The notes under the pieces are model-generated. The model was not told where the DNA came from. It did not search any database and saw nothing but the letters and a program-made list of their open reading frames with translations. A stretch of 64,000 nucleotides of DNA from Cyrtodaria siliqua (taxonomy: Eukaryota; Mollusca; Bivalvia; Adapedonta; Hiatellidae). The stretch spans positions 1 to 64,000 of the forward strand of contig JAWPHD010000294.1 of the NCBI GenBank assembly GCA_037043455.1, read 5' to 3'. This document shows positions 42,432-54,978 of this stretch, piece by piece. The position numbers and the translations under genes were made by a program. Position 1 is the stretch's first letter. Each line of letters starts with the position of its first letter.

Positions 42432-42502
42432 CCAGTACAGGACTTGAACCTGGGACCCCTCGCTAACAGGGCGAGCGCTCTACCAACTGAGCTGACCAGG
42501 CC
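42432..42502 (-). tRNA. tRNA-like sequence, Thr(TGT)-type, probably a pseudogene or SINE head
   Basis: The minus strand has a good D-arm (AGCTCAGTTGGTAGAGC), an anticodon stem CTCGC/GCGAG with loop CCTGTTA, and a T-arm box B GGTTCAAGTCC. Position 33 is C instead of the near-universal T, the T-stem has one mismatch, and the acceptor ends do not pair well. Both polymerase III boxes are present, so it may be a tRNA-derived repeat. Confidence 0.6.
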
Positions 42503-43124
42503 ACCTGGTACCCAAAATACTTAAAACTTGATTAAAAACATTGATTAAAATGTTGACAATTGTATCTCAGTACCTACTATTGTGAGAGTTGAGTCACTTG
42601 GGTGTATTAGGGATAATAATTAAAGGGATCGGTCTCGGACAGAAGCGTGCCAAACACTTGTCGTCGACTGATTCGGAACACTTCGGTCATGTACGTTCAC
42701 TTTAGCCGCCATATTTTAGGATGTATAATGTGATTTTGCTACGTGATTTATCGCGTTTTATCGTTGAAGACATTACAAACAATATAGTTAGTTGCTGCAA
42801 AACATAATTTGTAAGTATCCTTTTCACGATTTGCATGGGTTGTTCATGTTTTTAGCAAGTTTTTAGTAGCTTCATTTAGTGTTTTGTTCTCAAACAAGGA
42901 AGCGTGAAATTGCGTTGGAAAAAAAGATGGCCGACATTCGTGTAGTTTTTTTTCGTTTTTATACGCCTTTCACGCTTTTAATATATTTGTCGATCTCTGT
43001 GTATCATACAAAACATATGCACTTCGTGTTTGGTGTAGTTTTTTGTCTCGTCTTTTCGAAGAAAAAAAAAAGAGACAAAGGTGTTGCTTTTCCGGCGGCG
43101 GCGTCAACATTCAAGTTTTGCGTT

Positions 43125-43800
43125 TAGGTCATTTTCTCACAAACTGTATGCACTAGACCTTTCAAACTTTGCTTATAGTTGTATCATGGGTGGTACATCG
43201 CAACGTGACAAAGCAAATGTGGAAGTGACCTTGACCCTCCAAGCAAAGGGCAGATAACTTACTAATTTTTAGGTTCAACTTTTGCGTTTAGGTCACTTTT
43301 TCACAAACTGTATGCACTAGACCTTTCAAACTTTGCTTATAGTTGTATCTTGGGTGGTACATGGCAACGTGACAAAGCAAATGTGGAAGTGACCTTGACC
43401 CTCCAAGCAAAGGGCAGATAACTTAGTAATTCTTAGGTTCAACTTTTGCGCTTAGTTCACTTTTTCACAAACTGTATGCACTAGACCTTTAAAACTTTGC
43501 TTATAGTTGTATCTTGAGTGGTACATCGCAACCTTGACCCTCCAAGCCAGGGCAGATAACCTTATAATTTTTACCTTTAACTTTGGCGTTTAGGTCACTT
43601 TTTTACAAACTGTATGCACTAAGACCTTTCAAACTTTGTTTATAGTTGTATCTTGAGTGGTACATTGCAACGTGACAAAACAAATGTGATTGTGACCTTC
43701 ACCATCCAAGCAAAGGGCAGATAACTTTAATTGTTACATTTACATCACTTTCTCATGAACTATAATTATGCACTAGATGTTTTAAACCTAATTTATAGCT
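43125..43800 (+). repeat. tandem array of about 180-bp units, four copies
   Basis: Units contain 'cacaaactgtatgcactagacctttcaaactttg', 'ttatagttgtatcttgggtgg' and 'gaccttgaccctccaagcaaagggcagataact'. Confidence 0.85.
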
Positions 43801-43919
43801 TAATCTTTGGAAGAAAACATATTCTATTTTGACAAAGTTGTGTCTCCTGTAATGCATCTTTTTTTGGATGCCTGGATTGCATCTATGACCTTGACCTACT
43901 TTTTGGAGCTGATGATTTT

Positions 43920-45010
43920 TAGCTCTACTGGCCAAAGGCCTTCATTTTTCATCCGATCTTTACCAAACTTTACCAGATTGTTAATAACAATGGAAGCTCG
44001 CACGAGTTCGAAAACAAGCCAGATCGGACCAATAACAGCAGAGTTATGGCCCTTGATTTAGTTAAAATTGCTATATTTTGCCTTGTTAATACGATCGGGC
44101 TTTCATTTTTCATCTGATCTTTACCAAACTTTACCAGATGTTTTGGCTTTTTTTTTTGTTATTAATGTATTACTTTTTTTTTTAATAAAATATACATATA
44201 TTTATTTTCTGGTTTGAATTATTATTATTTATTTTTTATTATTTTTTTTTTCTGATTTCATTATTTTTTTTATTATTTTTTTTTTTGTGTGTTAACGGCG
44301 TGTTAGCAGGAAGCATTGCTGTGCCTATTGCATTTTTTTTCCAGTTTGTGATTTTTGATGTAGTTACGGCCCCTTGACATTTTTTTAAATTTCTTGTCGG
44401 CGCTACTCCTCCTAAACGCCTTGTTGGATTTCGACGAAATTTGGCAGGAAGCATCGGTAAGATATCTAGTTGTGCACATCACGCTTTTGTTCCAGTTTGC
44501 TGATTTATGACGGAGTTATGGCACTTTGACATTTTTACTTTAATTTTCTTGTCGTCGCTACTCCTCCTAAATGGCTTGTTGGATTTCTACAAAATTTGGC
44601 AGGAAGCCTCAGTATGATGTCTAGTTGTGCAAAGCGTGGTATATCAATGAAATTTTGGACAAGTTCGAAAACCAGCTAGATCTAGTTAGTAACAACAGGT
44701 TATGGCCCTTGATTTGTTGAAAAATGCTATATTGTATTTTGCTTCGTTAAATCTGTAGTTACTTCATTTTTTATCTGATCTTTACCATATTTGTTTAGAA
44801 TGTTAATATACCGCCCCGCCCTTTTTGTGAAATTTCATTCATAGAAGAAAGTGGGACAAATTAAAAATTGCCCATGCTAGACTAGACGCAGCACCCATCC
44901 CACACCACCTTTTTATGAAATTTCATTCGTAGAAGACACAGCAGACTTATTGCCCATGATTACCAGGTGAATAAGAGCCGTTTTAGCCAGTAGAGCCCTC
45001 TTGGGCCTCT
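43920..45010 (+). repeat. 165-bp and 140-bp family units with a T-rich tract
   Basis: Starts 'ctctactggccaaaggcctt', has 'catccgatctttaccaaactt' and 'ttcgaaaaccagc' units, a T-rich tract at 44,140-44,290, 'ggcaggaagc' units at 44,330-44,640, and ends 'cagtagagccctcttgggcc'. This is the order of 12,550-14,530 reversed. Confidence 0.8.
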
Positions 45011-45029
45011 TGTTTTTAATAGAATGGCA

Positions 45030-45900
45030 TTTTGTTTTTAAATGTCATCTCAGAAAACGGCAAACTCGATTGTTTAGTTACTAAAACGTTTACAAACTTT
45101 CATTTAAGCATCATTGACCTTTTTATTTTTAAGTCAAGCCACCGTTAGGCGAGACATTTGAATCCACGGATTTCTTGTATTTTTTTAACTTGGCCATTTT
45201 GGACGCGTTTTTTTTCTCCTGGATTAGCATGTATATTTTATGGAAAGTTAAACTTTTTTTCCTCATTTACCGTACCTGCTAATAAATGCAAGTAATAACG
45301 TCCATATTGAAATTGTGTTTAGGGTAGTTTTTAAGTGGGTTATGATTTTGATTTTTGCAAAATTACCATTTTGAAAAAATAACAAATTCTCTTGGATCAA
45401 CATGTATATTTTATGGAAGGGTAAACTTTTTTTTCTCTATTACAAAGTACCTGTTGATGATTGCAAGTAATAACAGACATATAGAAATTGCGTTTAGGGT
45501 AGATTTTAAGAGGTTTATGTACTTTGATTTTAACAACAACAAAAAATTAACTTCGCCATTTTGAACCAAAAAAAAATCTTGGATCAACATGTTTATTTTA
45601 TGAAGGGTAAACCTTTTTTTTTCTCACTTACACAGTACCTGTTGATGAATGCAAGTAATAACATACATACTGAAATTGTGTTTAGGGTAGATTTTAAGTG
45701 GATTATGACTTTGATTTTATTGAAGGATCCTGTTTCAACACAAAAAAAGCTAACCTGGTCCATTTTGAAAAAAAAATCTCTTGGATCAACATGAATATTT
45801 TATGGAAGGGCAAACTTTTTTCTCTCAATTAAACCTTACATGTTGATGATTACAAGTAATAACATACATACTGAAATTGTGTTTATGGTAGTTTTTAAGC
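45030..45900 (+). repeat. tandem array of about 215-bp units, four copies
   Basis: Units contain 'cttggatcaacatgtatatt', 'ttatggaagggtaaactttt', 'tgatgattgcaagtaataac' and 'gaaattgtgtttagggtag'. Confidence 0.85.
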
Positions 45901-46479
45901 ACAAACTTCGGTCATCATTTTTCATCGCAATTTCACGCTTCCTGGTTTGAAAACAAAACATTAATAAAGTCAATTAAAATTTGCTGAAAACACGAACAAC
46001 TCATGCAAATCGCGAAAGGATACTTACAATTACGTTCCGCAGCAACTAACTTGGAAATGAGAGCATTTTACAATCATTGCATTTAGATTTTATCAACAAT
46101 TTTAGCTGATAAAATACTAAATCAGCCGACTTTAAAACCGAGAAGAAAACAAACACACACTAATAATGTGTTGTTCGAATTATCATTACCACGTTTGCCA
46201 GTTTTAATTTTTTTTATTGATACATACGTGTTTGTTAATTACTCAATTGATTGTTATGCCAATAGAATACATTAATCGCTCGATTATTAATTGTTCACAC
46301 AATGCAGTCGAGGTTTTACCAGTTGTTCTATAGAAAAGTTAAAAAGATAATTTAATTTTGCTCACTTAATAAATAATTTAAATGTACTGTAGTGTTATCC
46401 TCACAAACATTATATAGACTGAAAAAATGAACGCTTTTATTTTGCTTACCAACTCTAGATTCTCCTCGTTGATTTAACC

Positions 46480-46810
46480 TTTGAAGAAATTGTTCGAAAT
46501 AACATCAATCAATAGAAAGGTTATTTATTTGGCTTTTTAACCATGCATCTTATGTAAATATTCATTAAACAATGCATTTATATGTTTGATTACCAAAACA
46601 ATAAACACACGGTGATTTGCGTAAACCCCTTAAGAAACAAAAAAATGTGATATATTTCCTTTCTAACTCGAGATTTTACCTATTAACCGTTATTTGGAAT
46701 AAAATTACACCATTAAAAAGGTTATTTATTTGGCATTTTAACCATGCATCTGATTTAAATATTTATTAAACAATATACGTTTGATGACCAAAATAATAAA
46801 CACATGATGC
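46480..46810 (+). repeat. diverged tandem duplication of about 200 bp
   Basis: 'aaaggttatttatttggctttttaaccatgcatc' followed by 'aaacaat...gtttgattaccaaaacaataaacaca' occurs at 46,515-46,615 and 46,717-46,805. Confidence 0.7.
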
Positions 46811-46874
46811 GATACATTTCCGTTTTCCCCGCTACCCAGTTCTTTCGAAAAAGCAATGTTTCTTTTCTCACTAC

Positions 46875-47433
46875 GCAGTCAGAGCTCTAACCTTAAACAA
46901 TTACATTTTTCATAACCTGTGACTGTTATTTAAAAAAACACTAAAACTGGGATAGTAACCAGAATCAGTTACTACCACAAAATCATTCAAGTTTAGATGC
47001 ATTTTATCTTCTGTACAGGAATTTTCCCTATATATATATATATATAATTTTCTCCAGGTAGGGTGATTATTGAACTTTACAACCATGCAATAAAATTCTA
47101 TGAGCATGGATGAAAATCCAACGCGCAAAGCCTCTCAAGTTACCTACTGTTATACAACAAAATCCATTAAAAATCATTTATGATAATTAGTGAACAACTG
47201 CTAATTGGATCTTGATGAAGATGTATTAATCCTTAATAATAAGTATTCAGACATAAATAAACACTGCACATTTCGATTTATTAGCAAATGATCTTGGTAA
47301 CTGATTTAGGTTACAAATGGTTATTGGGAAAAGTATCTGCTACTCTAATCCAAAGGGAGATAATAATTTGGCATTTTAATAACTTCCAGCAGTTATAAAA
47401 CTTGTAACTGTTTAAGGTAGAGCTCTGACTGCT
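46875..47433. mobile_element. 560-bp MITE-like element with about 25-45-bp inverted ends
   Basis: GCAGTCAGAGCTCTA then accttaaaca on the left is matched by tgtttaaggt then TAGAGCTCTGACTGC on the right. 'TAC' flanks both ends. A TA microsatellite lies at 47,032-47,046. No coding capacity. Confidence 0.65.
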
Positions 47434-47965
47434 ACGCGACACGTAATGAATCTATATAAATCTAAAACGAATACACGGTGCCGAGCAGAAACAACGAAGG
47501 CAGAACAAAAGTTTGACACTCATTTTGACATGTCAATCGGGTGACATTCAATTTTCATTGGCCAACACTGGCCCAACAGTTACACGTTGGCACATCTCGG
47601 GCCAATTGTAAAATCAAGGTCTGGATGCGCTTTAAATTTTGATCATGTCCAGTTAAACGCTTGTTGTTTTCAACAGGGCTAGAAAGGTTTTGTTTCACCG
47701 CAAAGTGGAGTTTCTCTAACTTGTGCAAGGCATAGTAATTAATGAAAATATTGACAGGAAAGGAAAATTCTTTTTTATTTAAATTTGAAGTTTTAATTTC
47801 ATTTTTTGTCATGTGTACGAAAAGTGATTGTGCAGGGATTTACCTCTGCCAAGTAACCTGTACACTGGTTTCCTATGATATCAAGACAGTGTTCTCGTAC
47901 AACAATTTTTTTTCACCCTTTTGGGAATGGTACGGGTAATTATTCATTGGGGAAAATTTGCATAA
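47434..47965. other. spacer before the satellite array, no gene seen
   Basis: Mixed sequence without a convincing open frame or splice-supported exon. Confidence 0.5.
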
Positions 47966-48299
47966 TGTTTGCCTACTTGTCCCATTATGCCCATCTTCCT
48001 CATCCTTGTTTGCTTTATCTGTCTCATTATGCCCATCTTCCTCGTCCGTGTTTGCTCACCTGTCCCATTATGCCCATCTTCCTTATCCTTGTTTGCTTAT
48101 CTGTCCCATTATGCCCATCTTCCTCATCCTTGTTTGCTTTATCTGTCTCATTATGCCCATCTTCCTCATCCTTGTTTGCTTTATCTGTCTCATTATGCCC
48201 ATCTTCCTCGTCCGTGTTTGCTCACCTGTCCCATTATGCCCATCTTCCTTATCCTTGTTTGCTTATCTGTCTCATTATGCCCATCTTCCTCATCCTTGT

Positions 48300-51200
48300 T
48301 TGCTTTATCTGTCTCATTATGCCCATCTTCCTCATCCTTGTTTGCTTTATCTGTCTCATTATGCCCATCTTCCTCATCCTTGTTTGCTTTATCTGTCTCA
48401 TTATGTCCATCTTCCTCATCCTTGTTTGCTTTATCTGTCTCATTATGCCCATCATCCTCATCCTTGTTTGCTTTATCTGTCTCATTATGCCCATATTCCT
48501 CATCCTTGTTTGCTTTATCTGTCTCATTATGCCCATCTTCCTCATCCCTGTTTGCTTTATCTGTCTCATTATGCCCATCTTCCTTATCCCTGTTTGCTTT
48601 ATCTGTTTCATTATGCCCATCTTCCTCATCCCTGTTTGCTTTATCTGTCTCATTATGCCCATCTTCCTCATCCCTGTTTGCTTTATCTGTTTCATTATGC
48701 CCATCTTCCTCATCCCTGTTTGCTTTATCTGTTTCATTATGCCCATCTTCCTCATCCCTGTTTGCTTTATCTGTCTCATCATGCCCATCTTCCCCATCCT
48801 TGTTTGCTTTATCTGTCTCAGTATGCCCATCTTCCTCGTCCGTGTTTGCTCACCTGTCCCATTATGCCCATCTTCCTTATCTTTGTTTGCTTATCTGTCC
48901 CATTATGCCCATCTTCCTCATCCTTGTTTACTTTATCTGTCCCATTATGCCCATCTTCCTCATCCTTGTTTTCATTATCTGTCTTATTATGCCCATCTTC
49001 CTCATCATTGTTTGCTTTATCTGTCTCATTATGTCCATCTTCCTCATCCTTGTTTGCTTTATCTGTCCCATTATGCCCATCATCCTCATCCTTGTTTGCT
49101 TTATCTGTCACATTATGCCCATATTCCTCATCCTTGTTTGCTTTATCTGTTTCATTATGCCCATCTTCCTCATCCCTGTTTGCTTTATCTGTCTCATTAT
49201 GCCCATCTTCCTCATCCCTGTTTGCTTTATCTGTCTCATTATGCCCATCTTCCCCATCCTTGTTTGCTTTATCTGTCTCATTATGCCCATCTTCCTCGTC
49301 CGTGTTTGCTCACCTTTCCCATTATGCTCATCTTCCTTATCCTTGTTTGCTTTATCTGTCTCATTATGCCCATCTTCCTCATCCCTGTTTGCTTTATCTG
49401 TTTCATTTTACCCATCTTCCTCATCCTTGTTTGCTTTATCTGTCTCATTTTACCCATCTTCCTCATCCTTGTTTGCTTTATCTGTTTCATTATACCCATC
49501 TTCCTCATCCCTGTTTGCTTTATCTGTCCCATTATGCCCATCTTCCTCATCCCTGTTTGCTTTATCTGTTTCATTATGCCCATCTTCTTCTCCCTGTTTG
49601 CTCTATCTGTTTCATTATGCCCATCTTCCTCATCCCTGTTTGCTTTATCTGTTTCAGTATGCCCATCTTCCTCTCCCTGTTTGCTTTATCTGTTTCATTA
49701 TGCCCATCTTCCTCATCCCTGTTTGCTTTATCTGTTTCATTATGCCCATCTTCCTCATCCCTGATTGCTTTATCTGTTTCATTATGCCCATCTTCCTCAT
49801 CCCTGTTTGCTTTATCTGTTTCATTATGCCCATCTTCCTCATCCCTGTTTGCTTTATCTGTCCCATTATGCCCATCTTCCCCATCCTTGTTTGCTTACCT
49901 GTCCCATTGTGCCAATCTTCCTCATCCTTGTTTGCTTTATCTGTTTCATTATGCCCATCTTCCTCTCCCTGTTTGCTTTAGCTGTCTCATTATACCAATC
50001 TTTTTCATCCTTGTTTGCTTACCTGTCCCATTGTGCCCATCTGCCTCATCCTTGTTTGCTTTATCTGTTTCATTATGCCCATCTTCCTCATCCCTGTTGC
50101 TTTATCTGTCCCATTATGCCCATCTTCCTCATCCCTGTTTGCTTTATCGGTTTCATTATGCCCATCTTCCTCATCCCTGTTGCATTATCTGTCCCATTAT
50201 GCCCATCTTCCTCATCCCTGTTTGCTTTATCTGTTTCATTATGCCCATCTTCCTCATCCCTGTTTGCTTTATCTGTCCCATTATGCCCATCGTCCTCATC
50301 CCTGTTTGCTTTATCTGTTTCATTATGCCCATTTTCCTCATCCCTGTTGCTTTATCTGTCCCATTATGCCCATCGTCCTCATCCCTGTTTGCTTTATCTG
50401 TTTCATTATGCCCATCTTCCTCATCCATGTTTGCTTTATCTGTTTCATTATGCCCATCTTCCTCATCCCTGTTTGCTTTATCTGTTTCATTATGCCCATC
50501 TTCCTCATCCCTGTTTGCTTTATCTGTCCCATTATGCCCATCTTCCTCATCCCTGTTTGCTTTATCTGTTTCATTATGCCCATCTTCCTCATCCCTGTTT
50601 GCTTTATCTGTTTCATTATGCCCATCTTCCTCATCCCTGTTTGCTTTATCTGTTTCATTATGCCCATCTTCCTCATCCCTGTTTGCTTTATCTGTTTCAT
50701 TATGCCCATCTTCCTCATCCCTGTTTGCTTTATCTGTCCCATTATGCCCATCGTCCTCATCCCTGTTTGCTTTATCTGTTTCATTATGCCCATCTTCCTC
50801 ATCCCTGTTTGCTTTATCTGTCCCATTATGCCCATCTTCCTCATCCCTGTTTGCTTTATCTGTCTCATTATGCCCATCTTCCTCATCCTTGTTTGCTTTA
50901 TCTGTCTCATTATGTCCATCTTCCTCATCCTTGTTTGCTTTATCTGTCTCATTATGCCCATCATCCTCATCCTTGTTTGCTTTATCTGTCTCATTATGCC
51001 CATATTCCTCATCCTTGTTTGCTTTATCTGTCTCATTATGCCCATCTTCCTCATCCCTGTTTGCTTTATCTGTCTCATTATGCCCATCTTCCTTATCCCT
51101 GTTTGCTTTATCTGTTTCATTATGCCCATCTTCCTCATCCCTGTTTGCTTTATCTGTCTCATTATGCCCATCTTCCTCATCCCTGTTTGCTTTATCTGTT

Positions 51201-52860
51201 TCATTATGCCCATCTTCCTCATCCCTGTTTGCTTTATCTGTTTCATTATGCCCATCTTCCTCATCCCTGTTTGCTTTATCTGTCTCATCATGCCCATCTT
51301 CCCCATCCTTGTTTGCTTTATCTGTCTCAGTATGCCCATCTTCCTCGTCCGTGTTTGCTCACCTGTCCCATTATGCCCATCTTCCTTATCCTTGTTTGCT
51401 TATCTGTCCCATTATGCCCATCTTCCTCATCCTTGTTTACTTTATCTGTCCCATTATGCCCATCTTCCTCATCCTTGTTTTCATTATCTGTCTTATTATG
51501 CCCATCTTCCTCATCATTGTTTGCTTTATCTGTCTCATTATGTCCATCTTCCTCATCCTTGTTTGCTTTATCTGTCCCATTATGCCCATCATCCTCATCC
51601 TTGTTTGCTTTATCTGTCACATTATGCCCATATTCCTCATCCTTGTTTGCTTTATCTGTTTCATTATGCCCATCTTCCTCATCCCTGTTTGCTTTATCTG
51701 TCTCATTATGCCCATCTTCCTCATCCCTGTTTGCTTTATCTGTCTCATTATGCCCATCTTCCCCATCCTTGTTTGCTTTATCTGTCTCATTATGCCCATC
51801 TTCCTCGTCCGTGTTTGCTCACCTGTCCCATTATGCTCATCTTCCTTATCCTTGTTTGCTTTATCTGTCTCATTATGCCCATCTTCCTCATCCCTGTTTG
51901 CTTTATCTGTTTCATTTTACCCATCTTCCTCATCCTTGTTTGCTTTATCTGTCTCATTTTACCCATCTTCCTCATCCTTGTTTGCTTTATCTGTTTCATT
52001 ATACCCATCTTCCTCATCCCTGTTTGCTTTATCTGTCCCATTATGCCCATCTTCCTCATCCCTGTTTGCTTTATCTGTTTCATTATGCCCATCTTCTTCT
52101 CCATGTTTGCTCTATCTGTTTCATTATGCCCATCTTCCTCATCCCTGTTTGCTTTATCTGTTTCAGTATGCCCATCTTCCTCTCCCTGTTTGCTTTATCT
52201 GTTTCATTATGCCCATCTTCCTCATCCCTGTTTGCTTTATCTGTTTCATTATGCCCATCTTCCTCATCCCTGATTGCTTTATCTGTTTCATTATGCCCAT
52301 CTTCCTCATCCCTGTTTGCTTTATCTGTTTCATTATGCCCATCTTCCTCATCCCTGTTTGCTTTATCTGTCCCATTATGCCCATCTTCCCCATCCTTGTT
52401 TGCTTACCTGTCCCATTGTGCCAATCTTCCTCATCCTTGTTTGCTTTATCTGTTTCATTATGCCCATCTTCCTCTCCCTGTTTGCTTTAGCTGTCTCATT
52501 ATACCAATCTTTTTCATCCTTGTTTGCTTACCTGTCCCATTGTGCCCATCTGCCTCATCCTTGTTTGCTTTATCTGTTTCATTATGCCCATCTTCCTCAT
52601 CCCTGTTGCTTTATCTGTCCCATTATGCCCATCTTCCTCATCCCTGTTTGCTTTATCGGTTTCATTATGCCCATCTTCCTCATCCCTGTTGCATTATCTG
52701 TCCCATTATGCCCATCTTCCTCATCCCTGTTTGCTTTATCTGTTTCATTATGCCCATCTTCCTCATCCCTGTTTGCTTTATCTGTCCCATTATGCCCATC
52801 GTCCTCATCCCTGTTTGCTTTATCTGTTTCATTATGCCCATTTTCCTCATCCCTGTTGCT
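48300..52860. repeat. higher-order tandem duplication, 2,509-bp step
   Basis: Unit-variant landmarks recur 2,509 bp apart: 48,830/51,339, 49,111/51,620, 49,290/51,799, 49,884/52,393, 50,015/52,524 and 50,171/52,680. 2,509 is not a multiple of 42 because it contains shorter units. The two copies are essentially contiguous and differ by few bases. Confidence 0.85.
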
Positions 52861-53490
52861 TTATCTGTCCCATTATGCCCATCGTCCTCATCCCTGTTTG
52901 CTTTATCTGTTTCATTATGCCCATCTTCCTCATCCCTGTTAGCTTTATCTGTCTCATTATGCCCATCTTCCTCATCCATGTTTGCTTTATCTGTTTCATT
53001 ATGCCCATCTTCCTCATCCCTGTTTGCTTTATCTGTTTCATTATGCCCATCTTCCTCATCCCTGTTTGCTTTATCTGTCCCATTATGCCCATCTTCCTCA
53101 TCCCTGTTTGCTTTATCTGTTTCATTATGCCCATCTTCCTCATCCCTGTTTGCTTTATCTGTTTCATTATGCCCATCTTCCTCATCCCTGTTTGCTTTAT
53201 CTGTTTCATTATGCCCATCTTCCTCATCCCTGTTTGCTTTATCTGTTTCATTATGCCCATCTTCCTCATCCCTGTTTGCTTTATCTGTCCCATTATGCCC
53301 ATCGTCCTCATCCCTGTTTGCTTTATCTGTTTCATTATGCCCATCTTCCTCATCCCTGTTTGCTTTATCTGTCCCATTATGCCCATCTTCCTCATCCCTG
53401 TTTGCTTTATCTGTCTCATTATGTCCATCTTCCTCATCCCTGTTTGCTTATCTGTCCCATTATGCCCATCGTCCTCATCCCTGTTTGCTT

Positions 53491-54978
53491 TCACTGTTTC
53501 ATTATGCCCATCTTCCTCATCCCTGTTTGCTTTATCTGTCTCATTATGCCCATCTTCCTCATCCTTGTTTGCTTTATCTGTCTCATTATGCCCATCTTCC
53601 TCATCCCTGTTTGCTTTATCTGTCCCATTATGCCCATCTTCCTCATCCTTGTTTGCTTTATCTGTTTCATTATACCCATCTTCCTCATCCCTGTTTGCTT
53701 TATCTGTCCCATTATGCCCATCTTCCTCATCCCTGTTTGCTTTATCTGTTTCATTATGCCCATCTTCCTCATCCCTGTTTGCTTTATCTGTTTCATTATG
53801 CCCATCTTCCTCATCCCTGTTTGCTTTATCTGTTTCATTATGCCCATCTTCCTCATCCCTGTTTGCTTTATCTGTTTCATTATGCCCATCTTCCTCATCC
53901 CTGTTTGCTTTATCTGTCCCATTATGCCCATCGTCCTCATCCCTGTTTGCTTTATCTGTTTCATTATGCCCATCTTCCTCATCCCTGTTTGCTTTATCTG
54001 TCCCATTATGCCCATCTTCCTCATCCCTGTTTGCTTTATCTGTCTCATTATGTCCATCTTCCTCATCCCTGTTTGCTTATCTGTCCCATTATGCCCATCG
54101 TCCTCATCCCTGTTTGCTTTCACTGTTTCATTATGCCCATCTTCCTCATCCCTGTTTGCTTTATCTGTCTCATTATGCCCATCTTCCTCATCCTTGTTTG
54201 CTTTATCTGTCTCATTATGCCCATCTTCCTCATCCCTGTTTGCTTTATCTGTCCCATTATGCCCATCTTCCTCATCCTTGTTTGCTTTATCTGTTTCATT
54301 ATACCCATCTTCCTCATCCCTGTTTGCTTTATCTGTCCCATTATGCCCATCTTCCTCATCCCTGTTTGCTTTATCTGTTTCATTATGCCCATCTTCCTCT
54401 CCCTGTTTGCTCTATCTGTTTCATTATGCCCATCTTCCTCATCCCTGTTTGCTTTATCTGTTTCATTATGCCCATCTTCCTCATCCCTGTTTGCTTTATC
54501 TGTCCCATTATGCCCATCGTCCTCATCCCTGTTTGCTTTATCTGTTTCATTATGCCCATCTTCCTCATCCCTGTTTGCTTTATCTGTCCCATTATGCCCA
54601 TCTTCCTCATCCCTGTTTGCTTTATCTGTCTCATTATGTCCATCTTCCTCATCCCTGTTTGCTTATCTGTCCCATTATGCCCATCGTCCTCATCCCTGTT
54701 TGCTTTCACTGTTTCATTATGCCCATCTTCCTCATCCCTGTTTGCTTTATCTGTCTCATTATGCCCATCTTCCTCATCCTTGTTTGCTTTATCTGTCTCA
54801 TTATGCCCATCTTCCTCATCCCTGTTTGCTTTATCTGTCCCATTATGCCCATCTTCCTCATCCTTGTTTGCTTTATCTGTTTCATTATACCCATCTTCCT
54901 CATCCTTGTTTGCTTTATCTGTCCCATTATGCCCATCTTCCTCATCCCTGTTTGCTTTATCTGTTTCATTATGCCCAT
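53491..54978. repeat. higher-order tandem block, about 629 and 586 bp steps
   Basis: The landmark 'gctttcactgtttcattatg' occurs at about 53,490, 54,118 and 54,705, with closely similar unit order between them; the third interval has lost part of the block. Confidence 0.75.

Larger units (their letters stand above)
42790..46060. mobile_element. 3.3-kb composite element with about 160-bp terminal inverted repeats
   Basis: 42,790-42,950 and 45,905-46,060 are reverse complements at roughly 75-80%. Shared words are 'tagttgctgc', 'ttgtaagtatcctttt', 'gatttgcatg', 'gttgttc' and 'aggaagcgtgaaattgcg'. Between them lie only tandem-unit repeats: 43,125-43,800 (about 180 bp, four copies), 43,920-45,010 (the 165-bp and 140-bp families) and 45,030-45,900 (about 215 bp, four copies). 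No transposase seen. Confidence 0.6.

Noticed and set aside
42879..43127. 82-codon plus-strand open frame as a host gene
   Set aside because: It runs from the inverted repeat of the 3.3-kb element into its tandem array; no splice or domain support.
45355..45794. Two plus-strand open frames of about 70-77 codons
   Set aside because: Adjacent units of the 215-bp array, giving similar peptides from repeated DNA.
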